DNA from: Siminovitchia terrae
GTDB lineage: Bacteria; Bacillota; Bacilli; Bacillales; Bacillaceae_C
Assembly: GCF_003605405.2 (NCBI RefSeq)
Contig: NZ_QYTW02000002.1
Location: 309,560 to 373,559, forward strand
Reading direction: 5' to 3'
DNA: 64,000 bases
This document shows positions 33,733 to 44,700 of the stretch, in pieces. The notes beneath the pieces are model-generated. The model searched no databases. It had not been told where the DNA came from and was given only the letters and a program-made list of their open reading frames with translations. Each line of letters begins with the position of its first letter. Position 1 is the stretch's first letter. Made by a program: the position numbers and the translations under genes.

Positions 33733-35447
33733 ATCTAGTAATTAATAAGCTTATAGCATATACAGAAAAGGAAAATAAATATTTTTATACGGAATTTGAT
33801 AAAAATGTTAATATTATTTACGGTAAAAATACATCTGGTAAAAGCACAGTTTTTCAGTTGCTACTTTATACTTTTGGCATTAATGATAATAATGATTATT
33901 TAAAAGAAATAATCGATGAAGAAGTAATAGTAAGAGTGGACTGTCAAATAGTTAAAGATAATAAAACAGAACATGTAATATTTGTAAGAGAAGATGAAAC
34001 TTTGTGTATAAAAAGAGAAGGTTCTCCTCCAATTAAATTCAATGGTATAAATGCCAATAATTCTTACGAACATATAAAATTAAAAAAATATATGCATAAA
34101 CTGTTTAATTTTTCTTTGATGTTAGAGAATAAGGATGGTTATAACTTAGCACCAATTGAAGCAATGTTTTTACCATATTACATATCACAGTCAGTTGGAT
34201 GGGTATACCTTCGAAAAGCATTTAGCAGCTTTGAGTTTTACAGGAATTTTAAAAATGACTATTTGGACTACTACCTTGGAATAGAATCGATTATTGATAG
34301 AGAAAAAAAACAGAAACTTGAACAACAACTTAAAAATAAAGAAGACGAAATAAAATTTTATATTAATTTGGAAAAAAATAACGAGGAATTTCAAGTTACT
34401 AAATTAGTAGATGAAAAATTTACAGAATTAGCCAAAGGCTATCTCACTTCTCATAGCGATAACCAAAAACTATTAATTGAGAAAGAAGAGAAGTTGATTT
34501 CTAAATGTAATGAACTTAGTTATTATCAAGAAAGGCAGTCATTACTTCGAAAAATTTCAAGAGATCACAAAAAGCAAGATCCAATAGATGGAGTGTGTCC
34601 TACCTGTGATAAAGAGCTAAGTTTCAGCATTGCTAGTTCTTATAAGTATCTTCAAGAAAAGAATGATACAAAAAAAGAAATAGAAAATTGTAAAACTAAG
34701 ATAAAGAGTATATCATCTGAAATAAATTCTTTAAAAAAGGATATCGATAGGCGCAAAAAACAAAAGTTAGAGGAATATGAAATTTTAAAGAAATACAAAA
34801 GGTATAACTTATCCTTTGATAATTGGTTGGAAAACAAAGCAAACATACATTTAATATATAACCTACATCAAAAACTTGGGGAACTAACAACGGAAAAAGA
34901 GGGCATTGTAGATGACCTTAAAGGGTATAAAACTGAAGAAGAGGTTGAAAACCTAAGAAAAAGTAAAAGTAGAGAGTTTGAAAAGATTTTTCTGAGCTAT
35001 CTTGATGAGTTAGGAGTAAAACAATTACAAGAAGATCGTTATAAATCGCTATATAAAATATCAGCTTTTCCTTCTCAGGGTGTTGAACTTCACAAAACAG
35101 TACTTGCATATAATTTTGCATTTAACAAAGTAATAGAAAAAACTAATGAAATTCATCGTTTTCCTTTTATGTTAGATGCAATTTTTAAAGAAGATATTGA
35201 ACAGTCAAACAAAGATGCTATTGTAGAATTTATTAGCAAAAACAAACCTAGAGATACACAAATAATCCTTTCAATTGCAGAGATAAAAGAATTTGAAAAC
35301 AAGATAAATGAATACAATAAAAATTATTTTAATCAAAATGCAAAACTAATTTGTATAGGAGAAGGAATTAGAGAACGATCTTTTCTTAGTAAATACGATG
35401 GTAGTATAGATTATTATTTAGAAGAAACATTTAACATTATTTATTAA
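33723..35447 (+). CDS. Rad50/SMC-like ATPase (Lamassu LmuB-like)
   Basis: 574-residue SMC/Rad50-like ATPase. Walker A is GKNTSGKST (34-42). Long coiled coils at about 180-280 and 300-420 flank a zinc-hook motif CPTC (292-295). The C-terminal head has PSQGVELHK as a degenerate signature and FPFMLDAIF near 480 as Walker B; the usual DE pair is replaced by DA, common in short conflict-system ABC ATPases. It starts at TTG 33723, inside the nuclease gene and translationally coupled to it. In Lamassu systems the SMC protein senses DNA ends or structures and controls the nuclease. The very low GC content, lower than the chromosomal genes around it, suggests transfer. Confidence 0.78.
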   Translation: MGVNLVINKLIAYTEKENKYFYTEFDKNVNIIYGKNTSGKSTVFQLLLYTFGINDNNDYLKEIIDEEVIVRVDCQIVKDNKTEHVIFVREDETLCIKREGSPPIKFNGINANNSYEHIKLKKYMHKLFNFSLMLENKDGYNLAPIEAMFLPYYISQSVGWVYLRKAFSSFEFYRNFKNDYLDYYLGIESIIDREKKQKLEQQLKNKEDEIKFYINLEKNNEEFQVTKLVDEKFTELAKGYLTSHSDNQKLLIEKEEKLISKCNELSYYQERQSLLRKISRDHKKQDPIDGVCPTCDKELSFSIASSYKYLQEKNDTKKEIENCKTKIKSISSEINSLKKDIDRRKKQKLEEYEILKKYKRYNLSFDNWLENKANIHLIYNLHQKLGELTTEKEGIVDDLKGYKTEEEVENLRKSKSREFEKIFLSYLDELGVKQLQEDRYKSLYKISAFPSQGVELHKTVLAYNFAFNKVIEKTNEIHRFPFMLDAIFKEDIEQSNKDAIVEFISKNKPRDTQIILSIAEIKEFENKINEYNKNYFNQNAKLICIGEGIRERSFLSKYDGSIDYYLEETFNIIY

Positions 35448-35615
35448 AAATGTAATAAGTTATAAGAAAGTTAACTATTTCAAATGAGTAAATAACACAC
35501 TTACAGCCCAACTTACTGTTTAAAATAAATCGATATATATTTAGATTATTGATATAATTTTGTAAGGCTACTTTCAAGAAATAATACTGTACATTCGAAT
35601 AAGGGGATGAGAGAG

Positions 35616-36263
35616 TTGAATATTGAAAACTTATTTATTAATCAAGTTACAGTAGATGATGAATTCAATTATAAGGTTCTTTATAACGACAGCAGAGGGG
35701 CAGGCTTCAAAGATGAGTATAAAGCTTTAATAAGAGAAGCTATTTCCAAGAAAGTAATTATTGTGGAAAAATTTATTATTGCAGAAAATATTCAAGATGA
35801 ATTATACGAAATAAGTGATACAAAAGGCTTTGAACATACTTTAATTGAGTGTTTGAAAAATTACCATAATGAACCTGATTATTTAATTTCTCCATTTATT
35901 TACATATTGAAGAAATTAGATCCTAACTATACACTTGGTGTTACAGAGGATAAATTGAAAATCGTATCTAATCTAGTTAAAGCAGAGATACGTCCAAGAA
36001 TTGATGGGAAGAATGCTGAACCTAGATTGTTTTTCCCTAATGAAAAAGTTGCTATCTCATCAACGAATGATAATGTTGAAAACTTAGGTGATATTTTATC
36101 TGTTAAGGATATCATCGTATATATAATTGGTACTAATGACCGTTCTAATACTATTTATGCATATAAAGTTAGTAGAAGTGATAAATTTTTTGAAGTGGCA
36201 AGAGATTATTTAGATAGTATAAGACCAGACTTATTCAATAAGGTTAGGAAATTTGAGATTTAA
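35616..36263 (+). CDS. Unrecognised protein next to Lamassu-like pair
   Basis: About 215 residues, no membrane segment or signal peptide, and no family recognised. It contains LRIPxID-like polar segments and an IIVYIIGTNDRSNTIYAY strand region. It lies 160 bases after the ATPase gene on the same strand, with the same low GC, so it may be a third component (such as LmuC or an ABC-3C middle component) or an independent gene. TTG 35616 has GGGG 9 bases upstream and is preferred over ATG 35607, which is too close to it. It is followed by the IS256 remnant. Confidence 0.6.
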   Translation: MNIENLFINQVTVDDEFNYKVLYNDSRGAGFKDEYKALIREAISKKVIIVEKFIIAENIQDELYEISDTKGFEHTLIECLKNYHNEPDYLISPFIYILKKLDPNYTLGVTEDKLKIVSNLVKAEIRPRIDGKNAEPRLFFPNEKVAISSTNDNVENLGDILSVKDIIVYIIGTNDRSNTIYAYKVSRSDKFFEVARDYLDSIRPDLFNKVRKFEI

Positions 36264-36274
36264 TTTCACAACAA

Positions 36275-36740
36275 AAAAGGGGCTGTCAAATAAAGTGTGT
36301 AAGTACACTTTACTCAAGGTATCTTAAAGCCCTATCGTTCAGCTCGTCGTGAAGGAGTAATTGGTTCCTGACCATGGTCCAATTTTGAATACGGGCATTA
36401 TTCCATTTTGTCCCCATTTCTTTAATGCGCAAATACAATACTTTTAACAGGGCATTTTTAGGGAATGCTCCTTTTTTGGTCACTTTCCTAAAACTTGAAT
36501 GAATGCTTTCCACGGCGTTAGTCGTATACATGATTTTGCGAATAGCGCTGCCATAGTCAAAGAGCTGCTCGACATGTTCAAAATTTCTCTCCCATACGTC
36601 AATGACTCCTGGATAGGCCGTCCATTGTTGTTTAAAGGATGCAAAGGCATTTGACTCGGAGCACTATATACCTTTCTTAATGCCTGTGTAAATACTTTAT
36701 AATCCTTGCTAGGTACGTATTTGTGGAGTGTGGATCAATG
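36275..36740 (-). pseudogene. IS256-family transposase remnant
   Basis: The minus strand encodes the C-terminal part of an IS256/Mutator transposase: WTAYPGVIDVWERNFEHVEQ, then YTTNAVESIHSSFRKVTKKG and KVLYLRIKEM. A frameshift near 36655 joins it to KYVPSKDYKVFTQALRKVY. The catalytic N-terminal two-thirds is missing. Just beyond the stop (36275-36300) GGGGCTGTCAAATAAAG looks like the element's terminal repeat. Confidence 0.8.
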
Positions 36741-37099
36741 AACGATATTCTTAATTTCGATCATGTCTAAGAGTTTGATAGTCGATATGGTTTTGTAATA
36801 ACTATAGCCTTCAGCTAAGCCCCTATTTCTTCACAATTAATTTTTCCTTTCTTGAGATTTTTCTATAGTGTAATGAAAAGTTACTTTAAAGAGCCGAAAT
36901 GATCCCACATTTCAGCTTTGCGATTTATTAAAATCTGTGGCACACTTTATATCAATTTTTATGTTTTTATTATTTTTGATATTTCCTGAAATCCTATCAT
37001 ATCAACGATATTGCACTATATTGTATTGGCAAAGTACTGAGTGGGAGTAAAAGCAAAAGCCTTAGAAATCCTTTTTAGGATTTTAAGGCTTTTCTTGAT
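36741..37099. other. Intergenic stretch between IS remnants
   Basis: AT-rich sequence with one strong hairpin at 37055-37094 (AAAAGCCTTA and TAAGGCTTTT arms). No gene is seen. Confidence 0.4.
37055..37094 (+). terminator. Long terminator hairpin
   Basis: AAAAGCCTTAgAAATCC pairs with GGATTTTAAGGCTTTT. It may protect the adjacent IS200 element from read-through or end an older transcript. Confidence 0.6.
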
Positions 37100-37850
37100 G
37101 GTTTAGAAAACCCCTGGCTATGCCGGGGTTCCAGAGAGCTTATAGCGTGGTAACAAAAAAACCTCACTTCATGGTAGGATAAAGTTGGTTTCCCGACCAC
37201 TTCATCTCGCCAAGAAGGAGGTATGCCCTTATGAAGGACATGAACAGCTTAGCACATACAACATGGAATTGTAAGTATCACATAGTCTTTGCCCCAAAAT
37301 ACAGAAGGCAGATCATTTATGGAAAATACAAAAAGAGTATTGGACAAATAATAAGAGATTTATGTGAAAGGAAAGGTGTAATCATTCATGAAGCAAATGC
37401 CTGTCCGGATCATATTCACATGTTAGTTAGTATCCCACCTAAATTAAGTGTATCTCAATTCATGGGTTACCTAAAAGGGAAAGGCAGCCTGATGATATTT
37501 GATCGACATGCAAATTTGAAATATAGATATGGAAATCGGAAATTCTGGTGTCGAGGTTTCTACGTCGATACAGTGGGCAGAAATAAGAAACAAATACAAG
37601 AATATATTAGAAATCAGCTAAAAGAAGATTATATGGCCGATCAGTTAACGTTGTTCGAAGAATTTGACCCATTTACGGGGGGAGAAAAATCGGAAGAAAT
37701 AAAGAAATTCTTTAGAATTGGTGTGGGAATGTGGTACAGAAGGGAAACTCTTTCAGTGGGCCTTTTAGGCCGAGGCCGGTAAGAGAGGCTTTCAGCCGCA
37801 GAGCAAACCACCAGTTCAACACTGGTGGTTTTGATTTCTTTTGGAATGAT
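37100..37850 (+). mobile_element. IS200-type insertion sequence
   Basis: About 750 bases containing one tnpA gene. The left end has the hairpin AACCCC-TGGCTATGCC-GGGGTT (37109-37130) and the right end has ACCACCAGT-TCAAC-ACTGGTGGT (37807-37829), the subterminal hairpins expected for single-strand transposition. No target duplication is expected. The exact outer borders are estimated. Confidence 0.75.
37231..37782 (+). CDS. tnpA: IS200/IS605 TnpA transposase
   Basis: 183-residue Y1/HUH transposase. The start HTTWNCKYHIVFAPKYRR, the HUH motif CPDHIHMLV (about 62-70) and the catalytic Tyr in FYVDTVGRNKKQIQEYI (about 124) are all intact. Family members usually end soon after DPFTG, near 150 residues. 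Here about 35 further residues (EKSEEIKKFF to GLLGRGR) follow, probably read-through caused by a small change near the end. The catalytic part should still be active. ATG 37231 has AAGGAGG 10 bases upstream. Confidence 0.88.
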   Translation: MKDMNSLAHTTWNCKYHIVFAPKYRRQIIYGKYKKSIGQIIRDLCERKGVIIHEANACPDHIHMLVSIPPKLSVSQFMGYLKGKGSLMIFDRHANLKYRYGNRKFWCRGFYVDTVGRNKKQIQEYIRNQLKEDYMADQLTLFEEFDPFTGGEKSEEIKKFFRIGVGMWYRRETLSVGLLGRGR

Positions 37851-38229
37851 ACTATTTTGATACCAGTGTAAAGTTTTTCTGAAATTAATAAATCATTTTT
37901 TCAATGAGAAATTTTATTTTCTCAATATTCAATCAAAACATGATGGAACTCTGTTCCTGTTTGGTTCTACCACATTGATGAATTAATTATCCAAACAACA
38001 GTTTTTTAGGATGTATTAGTCAATGAAGATCAAATTCTATGTTACTATTAAAAATTCTTTTTAAACTTTGATTATAAATGTTATCAATCGCTTAGAAGTT
38101 TTCTATTTTTGAGATACTTGAAAGGACTTGATCAGTTATTAACTTTTAAGAAAAGCTTTTTATAATAAGAAGTTTTACTGCTAGAGTAGTTTTTTATGAA
38201 TAAATGAACTGTACTACAATAATGGATAC
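37851..38229. other. Intergenic stretch, no gene seen
   Basis: AT-rich sequence between the IS200 element and the methylase wreck. I see neither a gene nor a clear repeat. Confidence 0.4.
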
Positions 38230-39069
38230 TTAATAAAAAGCTGCTTTTTTATTGCCGATGGGTGTACTATTTAGGGGTGGTCCTGAGAAAGAAATCCGTC
38301 AACGCTTGATTGATTTGGGGGTAATTGAAGGAGTAATCGCTTTGCCCTCATTGTTACAACCTTATACGGGTATTAAAACGGCACTCTTACTTTGCAACAA
38401 AACAAGCCGGAATCACGCAAAGGTAAAATTTTAATGGTAAATGCTGAAGATTTAGGTGAAACGGGTAATAAGCGTGATGTTGTATTGAGTGATGAAAAAA
38501 TTGAATTGATTAATGATATAATTTCATCAGGGAAGGAAATTAGCCGAAATTAGCCGCTTTATTACTAGCGATGAGATTCAATTAAAACAATTGACGCCAA
38601 GTAACTATATTGTTAAAGAAAAAGCACAAATAAGTGACCTTGGTACTGTTACAATGATGTTTTATTGTCTGTTCGTGGAGTGAAGCGCAAGGCTGCGCTA
38701 TTTACAAGTGATCGTAATAATGTATTGTTATCTCAAAACTTTGCTGGTATTCGTTGTAATGAATTATTAGATCCTGAATTTTTGCTATTATATTTAGAAT
38801 CACCAGTTGCGCAATTTTATTTCGATACCCATACGACAGGTACAACAATTATGACATTATCAATGAAGAGTTTAAAAGACCTACCTCTTCCACTCCTATC
38901 ATTAGAAGAACAGAGAAAAGTTGTCGAAACATACAAGACTGAACAAAATAAAATTAACGAAGAATTGAAACGTCTAGAAACACGCCAAAAGGATTTAAAG
39001 TTTGAAGTATATAAAGCAATGGGAATTAATAAGGCCTTTACTATTTTGGAATTGCTAAGGATTCCTTAA
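38230..39069 (+). pseudogene. Decayed N6-methylase/specificity gene
   Basis: At least two frameshifts. Frame one (38252-38434) encodes the end of an HsdM-type methylase (MGVLFRGGPEKEIRQRLIDL). The next frame continues with KGKILMVNAEDLGETGNKRD. A third encodes a target-recognition-like domain (SVRGVKRKAALFTSDRNN, then LSLEEQRKVVETYKTEQNKI) and ends at 39069. Together they look like the C-terminal part of a methylase with a fused specificity domain. The last piece has no own start signal. It lies 18 bases before hsdM and may be the wreck of a replaced restriction system. Confidence 0.7.
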
Positions 39070-39087
39070 CTATACGGAGGAGATAAA

Positions 39088-40584
39088 ATGATTACAGGTG
39101 AAATTAAAAATAAAATTGATGGGATTTGGACAACCCTTTGGACAGAAGGAAATACAAACCCATTAACAAATATCGAACAGCTAACATATTTGTTATTTAT
39201 TAAAAGCTTAGATGAAAGTGAATTACGCAAAGAAAATGAAGCTGCATTTTTAGGTTTAGAACATAAAGGAATTTTCTCTAGTATCCCAGATGATTTTACA
39301 GATATACAAAAAAAGCATTGGCCAAAAATGCGCTGGACTCAATTCAAACAGCTACCAGCGGAAGAAATGCATCAAGTGATGGTAACCACCATATTCCCGT
39401 TTATTAAATCATTAGGTGGAAAAGAGGATTCAGCGTTTTCTAAATATATGAAAGATGCTTCTTTCCTTATTAATAAACCAGCTACACTTCAAAAAGTTGT
39501 CACTGCACTTGATAGCATCCTAATGGAGGACCGTGATACGAAAGGTGATATTTATGAGTATCTATTGTCTAAATTGCTAACTTCAGGAACAAACGGTCAG
39601 TTTCGTACGCCACGCCATATCATTAATATGATGGTTGAGTTGATGAAACCAACTCCTGAAGATATAATTATTGATCCTGCTATGGGATCGGCTGGCTTTT
39701 TAGTCTCTGCAAGCGAATATTTACGTAAAAACCATTCAGATTTATTCCTTGTATCAGGATTAAAAGAACACTACCATAACACAATGTTCTATGGAAATGA
39801 TATGGATACAACAATGCTACGAATAGGCGCAATGAATATGATGCTGCACGGTGTGGATGCACCGAATATCGATTATCGGGATTCATTATCGGAAGATAAC
39901 AATGATGTAGAAAAATACTCGTTAGTATTAGCAAATCCTCCATTCAAAGGATCACTTGATTATGAATCGGTATCAAATGATTTATTAAAGGTTACAAAAA
40001 CAAAGAAAACAGAATTGCTTTTTTTATCGCTATTTCTACGTATTTTAAAACCAGGTGGTCGTTCGGCAGTTATTGTTCCTGATGGAGTACTATTCGGTAC
40101 CTCAAATGCACATAAAGCAATACGTAAAGAAATTATTGATAATAATAAACTTGAAGCGGTTATTTCAATGCCGAGTGGAGTATTTAGACCGTATGCTGGG
40201 GTATCGACAGGAATTATGATTTTCACTAAAACAGGTACCGGTGGCACAAATAATGTTTGGTTCTATGAGATGAAAGCCGATGGCTATTCTTTAGATGATA
40301 AACGTACTTCAATTGAAGAAAATGATATCGAAGACATTATTACTCGGTTTCATAACTTAGAGGGTGAAAACGAACGAAAGCGTACGGAACAATCTTTCTT
40401 TGTACCAGTAGATGAAATTCGTGAGCAAGGTTATGATTTATCAATTAATAGATATAAAGAGTTTGTGTATGAAGAAATAGAATATGCAAGTCCCCAGGAG
40501 ATCTTGAAAAACATTAATGAATTGGAGAAGAAGATCCAAATGGGATTAAAAAAGTTGGAGGAATTCATAGATGCCAACATATAA
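39088..40584 (+). CDS. hsdM: Type I restriction-modification methylase subunit
   Basis: 498-residue HsdM, the SAM-dependent N6-adenine methylase subunit. The N-terminal helical domain (WTTLWTEGNTNPLTNIEQLTY) is followed by the methylase core with motif I DPAMGSAGFL (about 196-205) and the catalytic NPPF (283-286). Length and layout are normal, so the gene looks functional. It is the first gene of hsdMSR; hsdS starts 14 bases before its stop. The start is ATG 39088 with GGAGGAG 8 bases upstream. Confidence 0.95.
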   Translation: MITGEIKNKIDGIWTTLWTEGNTNPLTNIEQLTYLLFIKSLDESELRKENEAAFLGLEHKGIFSSIPDDFTDIQKKHWPKMRWTQFKQLPAEEMHQVMVTTIFPFIKSLGGKEDSAFSKYMKDASFLINKPATLQKVVTALDSILMEDRDTKGDIYEYLLSKLLTSGTNGQFRTPRHIINMMVELMKPTPEDIIIDPAMGSAGFLVSASEYLRKNHSDLFLVSGLKEHYHNTMFYGNDMDTTMLRIGAMNMMLHGVDAPNIDYRDSLSEDNNDVEKYSLVLANPPFKGSLDYESVSNDLLKVTKTKKTELLFLSLFLRILKPGGRSAVIVPDGVLFGTSNAHKAIRKEIIDNNKLEAVISMPSGVFRPYAGVSTGIMIFTKTGTGGTNNVWFYEMKADGYSLDDKRTSIEENDIEDIITRFHNLEGENERKRTEQSFFVPVDEIREQGYDLSINRYKEFVYEEIEYASPQEILKNINELEKKIQMGLKKLEEFIDANI

Positions 40585-41770
40585 ATTAAATGATTTAGTT
40601 CAGAATGTTATTAATGGTGAGTGGGGTCAGGAAATTTCAAATGCCAATGCAGGAGTCAAGGTTATTCGTACAACCAATTTTTCTAATACTGGGAAGCTTG
40701 ATCTCAGTAAAGAAGTTGTAAAAAGAGCTATTGATATTAACAAAGTGGAAAAAAAGAAACTATTACCTGGCGATATTATTATAGAAAAATCCGGAGGTAG
40801 TCCAGAACAGCCAGTTGGACGTGTTGTATTTTTTGAAGAAGAAGGTCTATATTTATGCAATAATTTCACAAGTATATTAAGACCAAATCGAGAATTAGTT
40901 GTACCTAAATACTTTTTGTACCTTATGTTTAATCTATACCGTACAAAGAGAGTTTTAAAATTCCAAAATAAAACCACAGGGATCATAAATTTAAAGCTGG
41001 ATCAATATTTAAAACAGACAGATGTAAGTATACCTTCGAAAGATGCGCAAATGAGGATTGTGGAAGTTCTTGACCAAGCTTTTGAAATAATCAACATACG
41101 TCAAGCCCAAATTAATGCCTTAAATGAATTAACCAAAAATATATTTATAGAAATTGATTCAAAATATGGTGAAGAGTCTAAGAGAAAAATTAAAGATATT
41201 GCGAAGATAAATCCGGCTAAAACAATAATTGATAAGGATTCTGATATCGAAGTTTCATTTGTACCAATGAATAATGTTTCAGAAACAGGAGAATTAAGTT
41301 TAAAGGAAACAAAAAAATTAAAAGAAGTATATTCGGGATTTACCTATTTCGAAGAGAATGATATTTTATTTGCTAAAATTACACCTTGTATGGAAAATGG
41401 GAAAGGCTGTATTGCAAAAAATTTAATAAATAGTATAGGTTTTGGTTCAACTGAATTTCATATTATAAGAATTGAATCGCCGTTAACTATTAAATGGGTT
41501 TATCAGTTAACAATGACTAAAACTTTCAGGAAGATCGCGGAGATTAATATGACAGGAAGCGCAGGACAAAAAAGGGTACCCAAAAGCTTTATTGAAAATT
41601 ACAAAATAAAAATTCCAAATGAATCTGATTTAAAGTATTTTAATTCTGTATTCGATCAAACGGAATCTTTAAAGCTAAAATTAAATCAATTATTAGAAAA
41701 AGAAAAAGCACTATATAATTCCCTGCTTCAAAGAGCTTTTAAAGGTGAACTATTACGAAATCAATTTTAA
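40571..41770 (+). CDS. hsdS: Type I restriction-modification specificity subunit
   Basis: 399-residue HsdS with the usual two-repeat build. The first target recognition domain is about residues 1-170, with the conserved helix IVEVLDQAFEIINIRQAQINAL near 155-180. The second target domain is about 195-365, with the C-terminal spacer helix LNQLLEKEKALYNSLLQRAF. HsdS chooses the split DNA recognition sequence, which cannot be read from the protein. It overlaps hsdM and is followed 29 bases later by hsdR. Confidence 0.93.
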   Translation: MPTYKLNDLVQNVINGEWGQEISNANAGVKVIRTTNFSNTGKLDLSKEVVKRAIDINKVEKKKLLPGDIIIEKSGGSPEQPVGRVVFFEEEGLYLCNNFTSILRPNRELVVPKYFLYLMFNLYRTKRVLKFQNKTTGIINLKLDQYLKQTDVSIPSKDAQMRIVEVLDQAFEIINIRQAQINALNELTKNIFIEIDSKYGEESKRKIKDIAKINPAKTIIDKDSDIEVSFVPMNNVSETGELSLKETKKLKEVYSGFTYFEENDILFAKITPCMENGKGCIAKNLINSIGFGSTEFHIIRIESPLTIKWVYQLTMTKTFRKIAEINMTGSAGQKRVPKSFIENYKIKIPNESDLKYFNSVFDQTESLKLKLNQLLEKEKALYNSLLQRAFKGELLRNQF

Positions 41771-41799
41771 TAAATATAACTTTTAAAGGAGATAAACCA

Positions 41800-44700
41800 A
41801 TGTCTAATTTTGAGTTTTTATTGGATAAAAAGACATTTAATAGCTTTGCGAGTGCGTGTATAGAAGCAGAGCGAGCGATGCAAGTAAGCCCGGCCACGTG
41901 TGCGATTTTATCGCGCCGTGCGCTGGAACTAGCTGTTAAATGGGTTTATCAGTTTGATAATGATGTCAAGATTCCATACCAAGATAATTTATCGAGTTTA
42001 ATTCACGATCGTCATTTTTTAGCTATTCTTGATGAGGAATTATTTCCGATGTTGAAGTATATTGTGAAGCTAGGAAATGCTGCTGTACATACGAATGTAG
42101 CGATTACAAGTGATGAGGCTATTCTATCTCTACATAATTTACATCAGTTTGTTTCTTGGATTGATTATTGTTATGCGGAGGAATATACAGCACCAGATTT
42201 TGATGAATCACTTCTTTATACTTCTGAGTACAAACGTGAACATCCTGAGGAACTTCACGATTTATATGAAAAGCTAAGTGCCAAAGATAAATCATTAGAG
42301 GATTTACGTAAACAAAATGAAAAACTTCGTCAGCAACTAACAGGTAATCGTCAAGCACAGCAAGAAGATTATAGTTTTCAAGTCGATGAAATATCAGAGT
42401 TTGAAACCCGTAAGCGCTATATTGATTTAGATTTAAAATTGGCTGGGTGGGAAATTGGCAAAAATGTAATAGTTGAGTATCCGGTGCACGGAATGCCAAA
42501 CAGTGCAGGTGAAGGGTTTGTGGATTATGTATTACTTGGAACAAATGGCAAAGTGCTAGCCGTTGTTGAAGCAAAACGTACTTCAAAAGACGCAAAAGTG
42601 GGTCGACAACAAGCAAAATTATATGCAGATTGCATTGAGAAAGCGCAAGAAATTCGACCAGTTATTTTTTATACAAATGGCTTCGAAACATATATTTGGC
42701 ACGACAATTATTCAGCTCGCCGTACATCTGGTTTTTATACGCAAGATGAGTTACAGCTAATTATTGACCGTCGAATGTTAAAGAAACCATTAACCAATAT
42801 TGAAATTAATGAAGAGATTACAAACCGTTACTATCAAAAAGAAGCAATTTTAACTGTATGTGATGCATTTAGTCATAACCAGCGTAAAGCATTGCTTGTG
42901 ATGGCCACAGGTAGTGGAAAAACTCGTACAGCGATTTCTTTAGTCGATGTGCTAACAAACCATCATTGGATAAAGAACACTTTGTTTTTAGCGGATCGCA
43001 AATCACTTGTGAAACAAGCTTTCCGTAACTTTAACACGCTATTACCAAATCTATCTCTTAGCAATATGTTAGAGAAGAAGTCTAATCCTGAAGAAGCCCG
43101 TATGGTGTTCTCAACGTATCCCACAATGATGAATGCAATTGATGAAGTGAAGAATAAAGACGGGAATAGGTTATTTACGATAGGTCATTTTGATCTAATA
43201 ATCGTAGATGAATCACATCGCTCCATATATCAAAAATATAAAAGCATTTTCGATTACTTTGATGGGATGTTAGTTGGTTTAACTGCAACACCAAAAGATG
43301 AATTGGACAAGAATACTTATACAATTTTTGATTTAGAGAATGGTGTGCCGACTTTTGCGTATGAGCTTGCTAAAGCAGTAGAAGATGAATATTTAGTGGA
43401 TTATCGAACACGCGAATCAACCTTAAAGATTCTAGATGATGGTATTCGTTATGACGATTTATCGAAAGAAGAACAAGAAGAGTTTGACGAGGTTTTCGAA
43501 GACGAGCCAAACGTGAAAGATATCGATAGTTCAGCAATTAATAACTTTGTCTTTAATAAAAATACTATTGATCACGTTTTACGAGATTTGATGGAGCACG
43601 GAATTAAAGTAGAAGGTGGAGATAAATTAGGCAAAACAATTATCTTTGCGAAAAATCATAAGCACGCACTAGCAATTAAAGAGCGTTTTGACTTAAAATA
43701 TCCTGATTACGGCAGCAACTTTGCGGAAGTGATCGACTATAGCGTGGAATACTACCAAACATTAATTGATGACTTTTCGGATAAGGATAAAATGCCACAG
43801 ATTGCGATTTCGGTTGATATGCTAGATACAGGAATAGATGTGCCGGAAGTAGTAAATCTAGTATTCTTTAAAAAAATTCGTTCGAAGACAAAGTTTTGGC
43901 AAATGATTGGCCGTGGTACGCGTCTATGTGAAGACTTATTTGGACCCGGAATGGACAAAGAGTATTTCTTGGTATTTGATTATTTGCGAAACTTTGAGTA
44001 TTTCCGTGCTAATGAAAAAGGTGAAGAAGCGAAAATCACAAAATCTTTAACTGAGAAGCTCTTCAATTCCAAAGTGGATATTGGACGAGAGCTTCAAGAT
44101 ATTCAGTATCAAGTAGAACCATATTTAGGATATCGCAATAAGCTATTAAAAGAAATTCTAATGGATATACGGTCATTGAATGAGGAAAATTTCCGAGTTC
44201 GTCAACATTTACAGTATGTTCACAAGTATCAGAATGCAGATAATTGGAAAGCTTTATCCGTTGTTCAAACGAATGAAGTAAAAGAAAATGTATCACCATT
44301 AATTATACCAATAGATGATGATGAATTGGCGAAACGTTTCGATCTACTAATGCTTACGATTGAATTGGCAAGTTTACAATCAAATAACGCCACAAAGCCA
44401 ATACAGCGTGTTATCGATACTGCTGAGGCACTTTCGAAATTAGGTACGATACCACAAGTAATGGCGCAAAAAGAAATTATTGATCTTGTGCGAACCAGTG
44501 AGTTTTGGCAAGAGGCATCAATTCTAGAATTGGAGAAAGTGCGCGAAGCATTACGTGATTTGGTTCGCTTTATTGAACGCTCTCGACAAAAAATCTATTA
44601 TACGGACTTTCAAGACGAAGTGTTGGAAGTAACAGAAAATGCTTCGATATTAAATGTAAACGACCTTCAAAGTTATCGAAAAAAGGTTGAACATTACCTA

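Noticed and set aside
42119..42616. 165-codon minus-strand frame inside hsdR
   Set aside because: Antisense of a strongly supported coding region, no start signal.
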